Below are positions 25,244-37,610 of a stretch of 64,000 nucleotides of DNA, in pieces; the first letter of the stretch is position 1; each line of letters starts with the position of its first letter. The notes beneath the pieces are model-generated. The model made no database searches, had not been told where the DNA came from, and saw only the letters and a program-made list of their open reading frames with translations. This DNA is from Gordius sp. MW1 (Eukaryota > Nematomorpha > Gordioida > Gordea > Gordiidae). The position numbers were made by a program, and so were the translations under genes. The DNA lies in the NCBI GenBank assembly GCA_964036665.1, contig OZ038528.1:1984001-2048000 (forward strand), read 5' to 3'.

Positions 25244-27401
25244 GGGTGTTTCGATCTCGTCTCGGTCTCGAAAGCACTCCTCTCGTTTGTGCAATTATGA
25301 GAATCTCGTCCCCGTCTAAAAAAAATTCGGATTCGTCTTGAGGAGAATTTCCCACAAATCTCGACTTTAAAAAAAAATTTAATGCATAAAAATTTCTCCT
25401 GATTTAATAATAAATTTAAAAAAAAATAGCAAACCATTTTATTTTATGAAAAATTTAATACATAGATTTAATAAAGATTTAGTGCGACATGATTGACAAT
25501 ATAAAGTCAAGAACCAACTAATAAAATAACATTTCTACTAAAAGTGCAATTTAAGAAAATTTTTTAAATAAACTGGAAATATTGAAAATTGAATTTTTAA
25601 GTTTTAGATGCCATTTCTATCAAATTTAGTGTGTCTGTCAAATATAAAGGAACTTAGAAATTTATAAATTTACCTATATTTAACTTGGTTAAAAATTTGG
25701 GCTAATTGAGATCCTTTATTAACGTCTAAAGCCTTAATAGGCCCTTTGTTTAATAAATTTAAGGCATACGTTTTATTACATTGATATTACCATCATCAAT
25801 TATAACCAATAGAGTTTATTGCAACTATACCTCAACGTTAAAATGCATACTTTTAATAATCTATTATTATTTATAAAATGAAGTTTTAGTATATTTGAAT
25901 TATAATGTAAAAGTGATGAACGTAGTAATATAGAATCTTTTTAAGGTTTGAATATTTACGAGGTATGTTATAAGTTAAGACATAAAAAAATTCTAGAAAC
26001 CTCATAAATTAATCTATTAAGGTCTCATTAAATATTGAAATTTACTTTTGAAAATTATCATTTGGCAGAGCAGAGATGTGGCCAAGATGCTCAAAAAATC
26101 TCAAGCCACCTTAACTAAATTTGGATAATTATTCAAATTACTTAAACACAAATTTAATATTACCGCTTCTGTCAGGATGACAAATTGCGAATTTAAAAAA
26201 TGCTTTATTAATAATTACTACTCCAACAGAACTCAACTCAATCTAAGCCTAAACTTCTATAAACTAACATGTGATTATAATATTGTTAAATTATTCACTT
26301 ACCCTAAGAGCCACCCATACTTAGGTCACTGAACTGAAATTACCAATTAATCTTTTCAATAATTAACTCCTGTTCAGTATCCTATGTAAAAAAGGCGTTG
26401 GCTTTATTTAAAGAAATAGGCAGGCGATCCTCTCCCTCTTAAAATTCCCTCGCATTTTTATTAAACAGTCAATAACAATCATGATTGCAAAATTTAATTT
26501 CAAATCTTTTTTGGATTCCTGACCTCTTTTAAAAGAGGAAGACAAGACATAGTACTCATATAATGTTTTTTAATACTATTATTATATAATTGTAATGTTT
26601 AATATTATGTTTAGATAAATATCAACAAAATATAAAACTAACTTTATATAAAAAATATTTGCTACACTTGGGTGTTTTTTTAATATTAAATATATTCCAC
26701 CCATATTGATTTTTATCTGTTACAGTTGTTATTTATTAAATTTGCATGCTTCCTTTTTATTATAATTTGCCTAGTACGGCGCTTAATTTGATTATTTAAG
26801 AAGTATTCACACCGAAGACAACGCTAATTAAAGCTTACGCAAATGAGCTGGAAGAGACTTCGCGTGAACTGGGGCTATGAATTGTGCGAAACTAACGAGA
26901 AACGAATAAAAATATCAACACACTTCTTAACACACATATACATACGTTACGTTACGTCTGAACACTCTTATGAATGTCCTTTACCCCCGTATTTAGCTTG
27001 TGAACGTATTGTCCCCCCCCCTGATTGATTGCACAAAATTATAACGCGAACATTCGTCTGTTGGGAATACGTTGTTTATTCTGGTGGTCAATAAACTGGG
27101 TCGTTAATTCCCAAGATACTAAATTGATAACAAGATAAAAAACAACTAATACCTTAATGTGAATCATACAAAATAAAAATACACGATTTCCCAAGATACT
27201 AAATTGATAGCAAGATAAAAAACAACTAATACCTTAATGTGAATCATACAAAATAAATATACACGATTGTAGATACTAAAATTTAATAACCGAAAAAAAT
27301 TCAAGCCAATTCTCGTCTCGATCCTGGGTCAGTTTTTCTATTTCTCGTCTCGGTTTATCGAGAGACGAGACCGAGAGTTGCTCGGTTTTTTCGCATCACT
27401 A
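25244..27401. mobile_element. hAT-like element with GTCTCG-rich ends, copy 1
   Basis: Left end GTGTTTCGATCTCGTCTCGG; right end CGGTTTTTTCGCATCACTA. Both ends are packed with GAGACGAGAC / TCTCGTCTCG repeats. The interior is AT-rich and contains a 79-base direct duplication (27111-27268). I found no transposase. Related ends occur at 28672, 33490-33620 and 36900-36975. A target duplication was not evident. Confidence 0.7.
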
Positions 27402-28305
27402 GAAACGCTAAAGGATTCGTCGACGAACGAAAAATACCATCAAAAAGCCTTCTGACTCTTGGGTCTAAGGAAGTTGGAATGTAGACGACGATTGGGAGAC
27501 GCTACCTATGGACATAAAGTAAACAGCGATTCGGGTTCCAAGACGGACTAAAGAAGGCAAAGCTATATATAGGGAGCTATTGTGGTAGGATCAATCGGTT
27601 AACAATTTCACCGAAAGAAATAAAAATCTATATAGAGGGTGGCATAAATAAAAAAAATTGGAGGATTATCAAGTGTATAGGGAAGCAGGGATAGCCATGA
27701 AAAACGACGTTGCAATAGTGAAGAATGCTGGTACACCTAGATGGCAAAGTACAAAGGGAGCGACAGCTTATGTATAAATTAATTAAGATAAGGGAGAAGA
27801 AAAGTCGCGATGTAGGACTCTTTAAAAATGTTAAAAACGAGAAGGGTCAAACTTTACTCAAGCCGAAGGAAGTGATGGAAAGGATATTTAAAGAAACTTA
27901 TAATCGCAAAAGACAAAGGTTTCCTTTCCGATATCGAGCCAAACATAAGTAAGGTCGAACTCTTTCGGGAAAAATAAGTAAGGAGACAAATGAACAAGAT
28001 GCAATACCTATGAAAGCATTGCTCAAAAGCTGTGAAGATGTCACGACCGTGACTTACCTCTTTAACAAGATATTCGTATAAGTGCAAATTTCTAATTAAT
28101 GGAGAGTAAGCACGATTATACTTTAAATTAAAGGCAAAGGAGACGCTCAGGAGTGTGGGAATTACAGAGGTATCAAGCTAACTTGCCACTCATTGAGGCT
28201 TATGAAAAGGATCGTAGTAACAAGCTAAAATCGAGGTGGAAATATCGGCTGACCAAATCGGATTTGTGGTCGTCAAAACACAATCGACCCAATCTTCGCA
28301 CTTAG

Positions 28306-28452
28306 TAGTGCTGTATAAACGGCTGGGTTTTGTTTAGTCGACCTTTCGTTTTAATGGACTAAACATTAGCAAAAGGTTTTTTTTTATTTTTTTACGTTAT
28401 CGACTAAAACCAAAGGTCGCCCAAGCTACTCCCAGGCGTCTCTACAACACTA
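28306..28452. mobile_element. hAT-type MITE (TAGTGTTGTAAAAACGG family), copy 2
   Basis: Ends TAGTGCTGTATAAACGGCTG and CTACAACACTA. Flanks GCACTTAG (28298-28305) and GCACTAAG (28453-28460) agree at seven of eight positions. It is inserted in the LINE. Confidence 0.85.
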
Positions 28453-29440
28453 GCACTAAGACAAATGATGATGGCGAAAAAAGAATAGACCTATATATGG
28501 TCTTTATAGACGTGAAAAAAGCTTATGACCCGGTCCCTTGGGGTTCAATATGGTGGTGCCTGAGAAAACAAAATATATCTGACGCATATATGCAAGTGTA
28601 AAAAATATTTATGAAGCCTGAATTTCTTGCGTTAGGACGACAGTTAGTGACTCTAAACCTTTTCGGGTTGGTAGTGTTTCGTTCTCGTCTCGGTCTCGTA
28701 AGCAGAATCTTGTCTCGGGTGCGATTATGATAATGTCTCTGTCGGAAAAAATATCATCTTGTCTCGATTCTCGAATAGTCTCGAGATTTTAAAAATTATA
28801 CAAAATACAAATTTCTCCTAATTTATTAAAATTATTAACAAAGAGATTAATTTTGAAAAATCATAAATTGCAAGCAATTGTAGTTTTAAAGAAACTTTAA
28901 TATACGAAATTAAATTTGAATGTGACATGTCATTAGAATATTAACCAATTAATGAATATAACATCTTCTATAGAAAGTGCTAATTCAAAAAAAACTTGAA
29001 TTATAGTCAATTAAATTTTTTAATTTTAGCAGATTATAACATTTGCATCAAATTCTGTGTCTTCAAATGTATAGGAAATTTATATTATTATGTATATATG
29101 ACTCGAATTTGGGCTAATTGAAAACCTTTATTAACACTAACTAAACCATAAAGTAGACCCTTTGTTAACTAATCTAAGGCAAACGTTTTAGTCTATTAAT
29201 ATTATCATCATCAACTATAGCCCATAAAGTTATTGCATTGCATGTTTCAACGTTTTAGATCACAAAGTGTTAATAACAATAATATTATTCATAAAATTAA
29301 TGAGTAGTTGCACTTAGAAGAACCTTGTAAAAGCACAATTAAAGTAGAATTATTGTCAAAATTAAAAACAATTATTATAATTAAGAAGTAACTCTCATGA
29401 TATATAAGGTCCATTTTATATTTTAAACTAACTTTGCCAT

Positions 29441-29733
29441 TGTAGTAACCACTACTATTTAATTGATTGCTCGCGGCACATTACTTAAGTCTACGTCGAA
29501 ACTTAATTGACTCATTTATATTACCTTAGATAACTCGCGGCATACTACTTCGCGACGTTAATTGACCTATCACATATAGCTCGCGGATTTACCACTAAAT
29601 GTTAATTGACTTAATGTATTATTTCAATTAGCTCGCGACTATATAAAGAAGTGTACACTTCTTTATTACTTACTTTCCCCCAAACGTTTCCTTTTTGATA
29701 GACCTTAAAAAAATATTTATTCCTTTATAATTG
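29441..29733 (+). repeat. 5' LTR
   Basis: TGTAGTAACCACTACTATTT, then GATTGCTCGCGGCACATTAC and further GCTCGCGG units. Ends near TTTATTCCTTTAT before the putative primer-binding site. Confidence 0.75.
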
Positions 29734-30548
29734 GTGACCCAACCCTTGTTATAACAACCTTGTAAATGGATACCAACCAGTGGCGTAAATGCCGGGGGGG
29801 GGGAAATAAAAATATTTTAGATCTAAAGTTCATATTTTATAGTTGTGCAACGCAAATGACCAAGTAAGACACTTATTAATTGCTATGGAAATTATTGGAA
29901 TTAGCTCCCACTCCAGATGAAGTTCTTGAGATATTATCCCTGGGAAAAAGAAAATATTAAATTATTTTATATGACTTTCTTTTTTTAATTTTAATGTTGA
30001 AATAAAGATGCTATAAAAAAGGGCCAATCCATTTTATCTATTTTTGACATAGTATTTCTTATATATAAGGTAATAGGTAAAGAAGAGTTGTGATGTTGGG
30101 CAAAGATTGCAATATTTTATAATCTGATAGGGCGTCCAAGGGATTTTTTGGACGAAATCCTTCTATAATTTATTTTCATTCGCGTTTCTGGCAAAACAAT
30201 CTAATAATTCGGAGGAAATATTATTTGGAAATTTGCCAAAACTTGTTTCTTGTCCAAAAACGGTTCATTTTCTTTGCACATCGACGTTTCTTAAGTTCAA
30301 AATCATACAATTTAGCCTTAGGTTCGACTACTATTACTAAAATTTCTGCTAACTGTCTGACTTGCTGTACTTTTTTTGCAAGTGCTTCCATAATATATTC
30401 AGATTGTCGTAGAGAAGTGAGCAAAGTTGCAGCTTCTGTTGCAACCAACAGCGTGATCATACCACGTAGATATCTTTTCCAATGCTGAATATGGCATCTT
30501 GAAGCAAAATGTGAGTGGAAACAGCTTTGTGCCGTCATGCCCAACGGG

Positions 30549-31828
30549 TAGAGCTGTTAAAAGTTCCTTTTAAAAAGGAACTTGTCAAGTTCCAGTTCCT
30601 TTGCCTAAAATGGAACTAATTCCAGTTCCTAGTTCCTTATTTTAAAAAGGAACTAGTTCCAGTTCCTTTTGAAGTTCCTTTTTTTAATTTTTTTTTTAAA
30701 TGTACAAACATCTTTTATTAATTCATAAAACCAATATATTATATATTACATTTTATAAAAATCATCAGGTAATAAATGTTTATTTGATTTTAACAAAATA
30801 TTATTTTCAAAGTCGTCATCTAAAAGACATGTTCGCTTGTCTCCAAATAAAATTTTGCCTAAGCTAAATAATCTTTCCACAGGGGCACTTGATGGTAATG
30901 GCGTATTATATTTAATAAATAGTTTTTTTAAATCGGGAAAACTGTCTAAAAGACATTTTCGGTTATTAGAAAGCAAAAAACTTTCAAATGATTCATTCTT
31001 TTCATTATTTTTTAATCAAAAAATCTCTTTCTGATATACTAGGCCCAGCCTGTTGAGATTTAGGAACAAACAAATTGATATCCTCTAAAATATTTGCTTT
31101 CATGTTCGCAGCGCATTCTTTAATGCATTTAATATAGTAGAATACAGAAAGCTGTATTTTAAAAAATTATTTAAAAATTAATTATAAAAAAATTATTATG
31201 CTTTATAAAAAATAAATTTTAAAATTAAACTTAAGTTATTGACCTTGAGGTGACGTCAAATATTTGCGGTAGAAGATATAGAAGTTGATATTTGTTTTAT
31301 TTTTGGAGAGCATATTTGCATCCAAGAGTTATGTATTTTGCATCCTTTTGAATAAGCGTAAAAATATTCTCAAATAAAGGCCAGGGTATATTTCAGGTTT
31401 AATTATGGTAATGTCACTCATATCTAAAATCAAAAGATTATATATTTAATATTTATAAACTTACTATTACTAGGAATATGATAAAAATTAAAAACCAATT
31501 AGAGGAAACGAACTCTATATAAATTACCATAAATCAAAAAATTTATTTAACACACACTACCGTAAATAAAATACTAAATAATATTTAAATTATAAATTAG
31601 TTTAGAAAATTTTAATGCAAATTGAAATTAGCAAAAAGAACTTAAAAGGAACTTGTAAGTAGTTCCTTTTGCGATAAATTGAGAAAAAAAGAAACTAATT
31701 CCAGTTCCAGTTCCTCATTTTAAAAAGGAACTTATTAGTTCCTTTTTTTTTTAAAGGAACTAGTTCCAGGAACTATGGAACTAGTTCCAGAAACTAGTTC
31801 CAAGGAACTAATTCCTTTAACAGCTCTA
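30549..31828 (-). mobile_element. hAT element, 1280 bases, with perfect 8-base target duplication
   Basis: Terminal inverted repeats TAGAGCTGTTAAAAGTTCCT and AGGAACTAATTCCTTTAACAGCTCTA (partly shown). A perfect CCAACGGG duplication lies at 30541-30548 and 31829-31836. Subterminal regions are dense in AGTTCC / GGAACT units. The interior keeps a hAT dimerisation-domain fragment. Confidence 0.9.
30746..30976 (-). pseudogene. hAT transposase dimerisation domain fragment
   Basis: The minus frame contains YNTPLPSSAPVERLFSLGKI followed by NNILLKSNKHLL and a stop. The SSAPVERLFS motif is diagnostic for the hAT C-terminal dimerisation region. The catalytic part upstream is missing, so the element depends on an outside transposase. 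Confidence 0.85.
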
Positions 31829-32266
31829 CCAACGGGTCACGCACACTTGCTTCAATTTTTCCTTATTTGGTTTCTCTTCCATTTCTGACAACATTTCAAG
31901 TAAAACTTCATGACGTTTAAATAGATTAAATGGATTGACACTTTTATTAGCGACTAGATGAACCCGGCAAACGTTGTTTTGCCATTTACCCGGGTGTATT
32001 AAATTATGTTGGAATTTTAGGGTTATTGAAGTAAAAATAAAGTTTGATGTCTATATGTTCTACTTCTATTGTTCTATTTCCCTATACAGTGCAACGCGTA
32101 CGAATACTCGAAAACTAATGGACCGATTTGGCTCGAACAAATCTTAAAACATGCTCCGGAGTATCAGGAATAAACTGTGAAATTTTGAGACAAATCGGTC
32201 TGGTAGTTTTTTAAAATTGGTGGCGGCATATATACAACACACTTGGTGTCATTAAATACTCTATTG

Positions 32267-33036
32267 CAAGGGTCGGCAACCTGTTTGTCCTTAAGGGCGC
32301 AATACTAAATTTGAATATCACCGAGGGCGCATATTTTACAGATAATCAACAGGTATAAATAGGCATCAAAAAAACAGATTTTTTATAACTTTATTTTGTT
32401 GGTGTCATACATAATGATACATATAATTCAGTGTGAAACTTGGGTGTCCATATTTTCAGCTAATTTTTTATAATCTATCTGTAAATGGGTTTTTATTCTT
32501 AACTAGCAAATGCGATATTTTATATGACGCGATCGTTGCTGCTTTATGTTGTTGCAGTGGTTTAGTAAAAAAGCTTTGCTGGTTAGTTCTTGAAGATTTT
32601 AAAGAAATAATTTTTTGTCTTCGAATTTCAGAGTTCATTGGATAGTCACTATCAAAATTTGTATGAACGGTCTTAAAATGCCGTTCAATATTACTTTTCT
32701 TGGGAATCGCAACACTATTATTACACAACAAACAAATACACTTCCCTTTGTAATCAACGAAACAATATAGATGTTCCCATTCATCGTTAGAAAAATATGT
32801 TCTTTTTCTTTTACATTTATCCATGAAGGGTTTTAAAAGAAAATTTTGGATTACTTGGTAGTTTTAAATGCACGGTCTACGCGTGGTCTATTCGAAATAC
32901 GATCACACACTAACAAAAAATACGTGCGTGTTATTAGATACGCTCATATCATACATTTACATTAGTCCAGCGAGGGCGCATTAAAAATCGATCGGGGGCG
33001 CCATGGCGCCCGCGGGCGCCGCGTTGCCTACCCCTG
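32267..33036 (-). mobile_element. hAT (SPIN/Buster-like) element, 770 bases, with perfect target duplication
   Basis: Ends CAAGGGTCGGCAACCTGTTT and CGCGTTGCCTACCCCTG. The 8-base duplication CTCTATTG is perfect at 32259-32266 and 33037-33044. The terminal sequence resembles the CAGGGGTGGGCAAC type of Buster/SPIN elements. It carries an N-terminal BED-finger reading frame but no catalytic domain. Confidence 0.9.
32468..32824 (-). CDS. BED zinc-finger N-terminal fragment of a hAT transposase
   Basis: An uninterrupted 118-residue frame beginning MDKCKRKRTYF. It contains CICLLCNNSVAIPKKSNIER followed by HFKTVH, which is a C2H2 BED-type finger, then FTDRL at the end. This is the DNA-binding N-terminus of SPIN/Buster-type transposases. 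The RNase-H-like catalytic region is absent. It may still bind element ends as a repressor-like peptide, but that is inference. Confidence 0.75.
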   Translation of the reverse strand: MDKCKRKRTYFSNDEWEHLYCFVDYKGKCICLLCNNSVAIPKKSNIERHFKTVHTNFDSDYPMNSEIRRQKIISLKSSRTNQQSFFTKPLQQHKAATIASYKISHLLVKNKNPFTDRL

Positions 33037-33044
33037 CTCTATTG

Positions 33045-33622
33045 TACTTGTAAAATCGTTAGGCGGGTGCTTAAAAATCTCGAGCCACTTTAGCTTAACT
33101 TGTTTAAATATTCAACTTGATTGACTACCAATTTATAATTACCGCGATGCAGGATGAGTAACTACGAAATTCAAACATGCTTTAGTAATATTTACTATTC
33201 CATCAGAACTCATTCTAAGCCTAAAATTTTGTAATATTTATTAATGCTATGGATACAAATATGTGATAAATATATTATAAATTTATTCACATACCCTATA
33301 CGTCAACCATACTTAGGTGAATGATTGCCAAATTTTAAATTTTTTGCAAAAATATCTAATATTTATTACACTTAAGAATTTTTTTAATATTAAATATATT
33401 CCACACATATTAATTTACACTTAATATCTTAAATATAAATCATGCAAATTAAAATACACACTAATTTACTAAAATCTAACGATCAATAAAAAGTAGAGAT
33501 CTCGCCGAAAAAATCTCGTATCGTCTAGTCTCGACATCAAAATTCTCGTCTCGATCTCGACTCCATTTTTCAAATTTTTCGAGACGAGACGAAACCGAGA
33601 TTTTTCGGTTTTTTCGCATCAC
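33045..33622. mobile_element. hAT-like element with GTCTCG-rich ends, copy 3 (right part)
   Basis: AT-rich sequence matching the right halves of copies 1 and 2 (TTCTAAGCCTAAAATTTTGT and neighbouring blocks). It ends TTTTTTCGCATCACTA beside integrase sequence. It continues left of the SPIN-like insertion (GGTGTCATTAAATACT), but its left end was not found. Confidence 0.65.
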
Positions 33623-33639
33623 TAGTAAATAGACACGTA

Positions 33640-34430
33640 ATATCAACCCCAGGCACGTTCGCTGAACCAGATGCAGGGTTTAGCCACGTACATGTAGATC
33701 TCGACCCTTACCACCTTCTAACAGCCACATTTATATTTTTATTGCTGTTGATCGTTTCACCCGATGGCCGATTGCAATTCCCATTAATGACGCAACAGCC
33801 GAAACCCTTACACGCACATTTTTGACACACTGGATAGCAAACTTTGGTGTTTCAGCTACATTAACCACGGACCGGGGACCCCAATTCCAATCAACCCTTT
33901 TTAAACATCTATTTTACTTGGTTACCATCATATCACTATGACAGCTTACCATCCACAAGCCAATGGGATGGTAGAGCGTTTTCACCGACAGCTCAAAAGT
34001 TCAATTACTTGTAATCCTAAGGATTCGCAACACCGTCAAGGAAGACCTCGCCTATTCAAGCGCTGAGCTGGGATACGGTACTCCTTTACGACTCCCAGGA
34101 GATTTTTTACAACGGTCGGATTGCGACCTAAACGCCGCCGATTACATCCAACGCCTTCGACAGCAGTTCGATGATGTCCGATTTACACCTTCCAGACCAT
34201 CGAACATCAAACAACAAATTTCCGAAAATTTATTTACATCCACCCATATTTTTATTAGGACTGACCCGCTACGAAAAGCCTTGAATCCTCCCTATGAAGG
34301 ACCTTTCAAAGTGATTGAAAAGCATCCTAAATTTTTTATCATAGACCACAATGGGAGGAAAGACACTATCTCAATTGATCGATTAAAGCCAGCTTTCCTC
34401 GAGCCTAAGGTTGATAACCCGAATTAACCA
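33640..34430 (+). pseudogene. Gypsy-type integrase and pol C-terminus, broken
   Basis: Readable blocks in different frames are IFIAVDRFTRWPIAIPINDA, NFGVSATLTTDRGPQFQS, MTAYHPQANGMVERFHRQLK and a tail with PPYEGPFKVIEKH and TISIDRLKPAFLE. These are the integrase core DDE region and the C-terminal GPF/Y-type module of Ty3/gypsy elements. At least two frameshifts and stops separate them. Confidence 0.85.
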
Positions 34431-34597
34431 GTTGACCCGAATTCACCAAAACCAAACAGGCACTCACCGAACCATAATTTAAACCAACCTACCATTGTTT
34501 CTTCTACAAAACCTATCGCACCACTTCCTAACCCAACCATCACCAAGTCTGGTCGACAAGTTCATTGGCCCACTCCGTTTATACCTAGCGGAGTATT

Positions 34598-35695
34598 TGT
34601 ACTAACCACTACTATTTAATTGATTGCTCGCGGCACATTAATTACTTAAGTCTACTTCGAAACTTAGTTGACTCATTTATATTACCTTATATAACTCGCT
34701 GCATATTACTTCGCGACGTTAAATGACCTATCACATATAGCTCGCGGATTCACCACTAATTGTTAATTGACTTAATGTATTATTTTGATTAGCTCGCGAC
34801 TATATAAAGAAGTGTTTTACACTTCTTGTTGTATATTGGTGATTCATTCTTTAAGAGGAAAGATGTTGTATATGTGAATACGTATATTTGTATAATAAAT
34901 GGTCTTTCCTCTTAAAAAATGAAGGCTCCTCCTGGTTTTGTTCTTCGATCATTCACTCCAACAACAATGTGTAACATTGCATAACTTTAAAAGTGGGCTA
35001 GCTGTAAGGGTGAGATGGGATGGAAATTATCAGTAAGGAAATCTGTAGGTTTGAGGGTGTGAACTTGGCTACGTGGATTCTGGGGATGCTATTTCCAAGA
35101 ATGGATTAGCTGGGAAGGTAAGATGGGATGGAAATTGTCAGAAGGGGAAATATGAAGGTTTGAGGGTGTGGATTTGGACAAGTGGGTTTTGGGGAAGCTA
35201 GTGGCAGGGTTAATTTCATATGTAGTTTTCTATTTTAAGTTGGGAATACTCCTATCCTCCCATATCCATAGAATAATGAATCCTGATATGATCTCCCTAG
35301 AATAATGAATTTGCATCCTGAATTCTTATTATCCTTTGAATTCTAATTGAATTAACATTAATTCTCCCCACATCCATAGAATAATGTTTCCTTATCCATC
35401 GAATTAACATCATAAGTTCTTCTTATTATCTCTTTTCCTCCTTAGAATTAAGCGTTGAATTTTGAATTTCTTCTTCACTCTTTTTGTCCAATAGAGGCTT
35501 GAGTTCTTTTACTATCACCATTTATTATACAAATATACGTATTCACATATACAACACTTCTTTAACACTTCTTTATTACTTACTTTCTCCCAAACATTTC
35601 CTTTTTGAAAGACTTTAAATAAATCTCTTAAAATTATTCTTAACGAGGGACAAAATTTAAATTCAATACCTTAAATAAAGTATTTATTCCTTTGT
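34598..35695 (+). repeat. 3' LTR, interrupted by an inserted element
   Basis: Left part 34598-34827 matches the 5' LTR. The right part (about 35560-35695) resumes with TTTATTACTTACTTTCTCCC. It carries about 55 extra bases near its end compared with the 5' LTR. Confidence 0.7.
34828..35558. mobile_element. DNA element inserted in the 3' LTR
   Basis: ATGTTGTATATGTGAATACG near 34864 is mirrored by CGTATTCACATATACAACA ending about 35556. The inverted arms continue through AAATATACG and AATAAATGGT (about 40 bases in all). The left end also carries TTGTATATTGGTGATTCATT, found again at 6443. The interior has doubled AGGTTTGAGGGTGTG segments. No coding region recognised. Confidence 0.7.
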
Positions 35696-35899
35696 ACCAT
35701 TAAATAGTTATAATGCACAATTGCCACATTTATAGAAATTAAAGTAGATTAGAATGCACCCGCCAAACCTAGTTTATGATGTGAAAACTAATGCTTTACA
35801 AAACATTGTAATAACATTATGGTTAGCTTTATTGATATTCCTTAGTACACCATTTGAATATATAAACCCGCTTTATTCTATTAAATAATAAATATTTAA

Positions 35900-36180
35900 T
35901 TAATATAAAAGAAACGTTTGCGAGAAAATAAGTAAGTAATAAAAAAGTGTAAAACACTTCCTTATATATGATCTAGAATTGTCAATCCGTTTATATGAAT
36001 ATTGTTGTATTCCTTATATAGTCGCGCGCTAATCGAAATAATACATTAATTCAATTAACGTCAATTTAATGTAGTAGGCCGCGAGTTATATAAGATAATA
36101 CAAATGAGTCAATTAAAGTTTCGAAGTGAACTTAATGTAATATGCCGCGAGCAATCAATTAAATAGTGGTGGTTACTACA
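35900..36180 (-). repeat. Solo LTR of the same retrotransposon family, inverted
   Basis: Read on the minus strand from 36180 it begins TGTAGTAACCACCACTATTT and follows the LTR (GATTGCTCGCGGCATATTAC). It ends in a TTACTTATTTTCTCGCAAAC-type segment. Confidence 0.75.
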
Positions 36181-37610
36181 ATTCACACCCCTCATTATAC
36201 AATTTGAATACACAATCGACATTGAAACTTAGATATTTGAATACCTTAAAAGTTACAAATCTTACTAATATATATTTTATCTGTCCATGTGTATATAAAG
36301 ACGCATACACGTCGAAATATATTCACTCATTCCAGTTTTAATTATAATAAACTTTTCACACTTTTAATAATAAAGTAAGACGAAAACGTCTATATCATGA
36401 TGTCTTTAATTTAGGTGGTTAACTATAAGTCGAAGCATAATAACTTCTAGTAAATTAATGAGTTAATCTATTAAGGTGTCATCGAATACTCTATAATTTT
36501 GAAAATAGTTGTTTGGCAGGCACAGCTCTAGGGGTTTAAAAAAACCTTGAGCCACCTTAGCTTACTTTGGATAATTGTTCAAATTAATTAACCATTAGTG
36601 GAGTGAACTTTCTTTGGTCAAAAAGATTTTGAAGTGAACTTTAGATTGACATTACCACATCATGCAGTAAGAAATAACAAAATTTAAAAAAGCTTTAGCT
36701 ATATTTATTAGTCCATCAGAACTCGTTTTAAGCCTAAAATTTTGTAACATATAATATTACTTATACAAATATATTAAATTATTCACATACCACTTAGGTA
36801 AATGAACTATTGATTTACATTTAATACCTTAATTGTGAATCATACAAAATAAAAATACACAATTAAATTTACTAAAGTTTTATGATTAATAAAAAATTTA
36901 AGCTGAGATCTCGCCGAAAAAATCTCCTCGTCTCGATCTCGGGTCCAGAGAATTTTCTCGGGTTTTCGCATCACTTGAAATTGGGTTACATCAAGGATCT
37001 GCCCTATGTCCCTTTTGTTTAATATAATTATTGACACATTAACGAGAGACATTTAAAAGCCATAATATATGCAATATGCCGATGATATAGTTCTATGCAA
37101 AATGACAATGGAGAAAGTGTTTCAACAAGCCGAAAAGTGGTCAAGCGCTTAGCTGGATATGGTTTAAAGGACAACTTTGAAAAACGGTATACATGGAGGT
37201 AAACATTACTAGCACCTTATCGCTAGATTACCATGTAAAGTACCCAAGACAGGTTTACAAACCTCGGCTCGATGTTACATCAAGCGGGAGGTTGAGCAAC
37301 AGTCAATGCCCGAATTCAAAAAGGATGGTTTAAATGTCAAGGTATATTCGTTGTAATGAACGACAAGAAAATGCTATGATTGAAGAGCATAGCTTACAAA
37401 TCCATCATAGGATTGGTGTTACTCTATGAAGTGAAACATGGGCAATAAACACAATGGAAGAAAAGCTTTTAAAAGCCACGGAGATGAAAACAATAGGGTG
37501 GAGCTTATAGTTACTAAGATCGACCATATGACGAGTTCTCATGACAAAAAAGGGTATTCAACCGTTGGTGGACCTGATTGTCGAAAATCGGTTAAAATGG
37601 TAGAAACATA

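Larger units (their letters stand above)
30181..31990 (-). pseudogene. hAT-family (DUF4371-type) transposase remnant split by a second hAT
   Basis: On the minus strand, 31990-31829 reads CRVHL, then NPFNLFKRHEVLLEMLSEME, KLKQVCVTRW, and continues after the nested insertion as RHKAVSTH. The motif VTRWxCRHKA is typical of hAT domesticated-type proteins. The cysteine codon at the junction is TGA and later frames shift, so it is dead. The insertion at 30549-31828 duplicated CCAACGGG inside this gene. Confidence 0.65.
29441..35695 (+). mobile_element. Degenerate LTR (gypsy-type) retrotransposon
   Basis: The 5' LTR begins TGTAGTAACCACTACTATTT at 29441 and ends near 29733. It is followed by TTGGTGACCCAACCC, a plausible primer-binding site. 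The 3' LTR begins TGTACTAACCACTACTATTT at 34598 and ends near 35695, interrupted by an insertion. Only integrase and the pol C-terminus survive (33640-34430). gag, protease and reverse transcriptase are not visible. The interior has been replaced by nested hAT elements. Flanking bases GCCAT and ACCAT agree at four of five. Confidence 0.75.
28672..36975. mobile_element. hAT-like element with GTCTCG-rich ends, copy 2, split by an LTR retrotransposon
   Basis: Left end TAGTGTTTCGTTCTCGTCTC in the LINE reverse-transcriptase gene; right end GGTTTTCGCATCACT. The LINE reading resumes right after it (LHQGSALCPF). Its own DNA is 28672-29440 and about 35700-36975. The middle is filled by an LTR retrotransposon, and a solo LTR lies in the right part. 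No transposase seen. Confidence 0.7.

Noticed and set aside
25095-25437. Minus-strand frames over the GTCTCG-rich end
   Set aside because: Open only because of the repeat composition; no domain and they cross the transposon boundary.
30225-30488. Plus-strand 87-residue frame
   Set aside because: Antisense to the dead hAT gene and without recognisable features.
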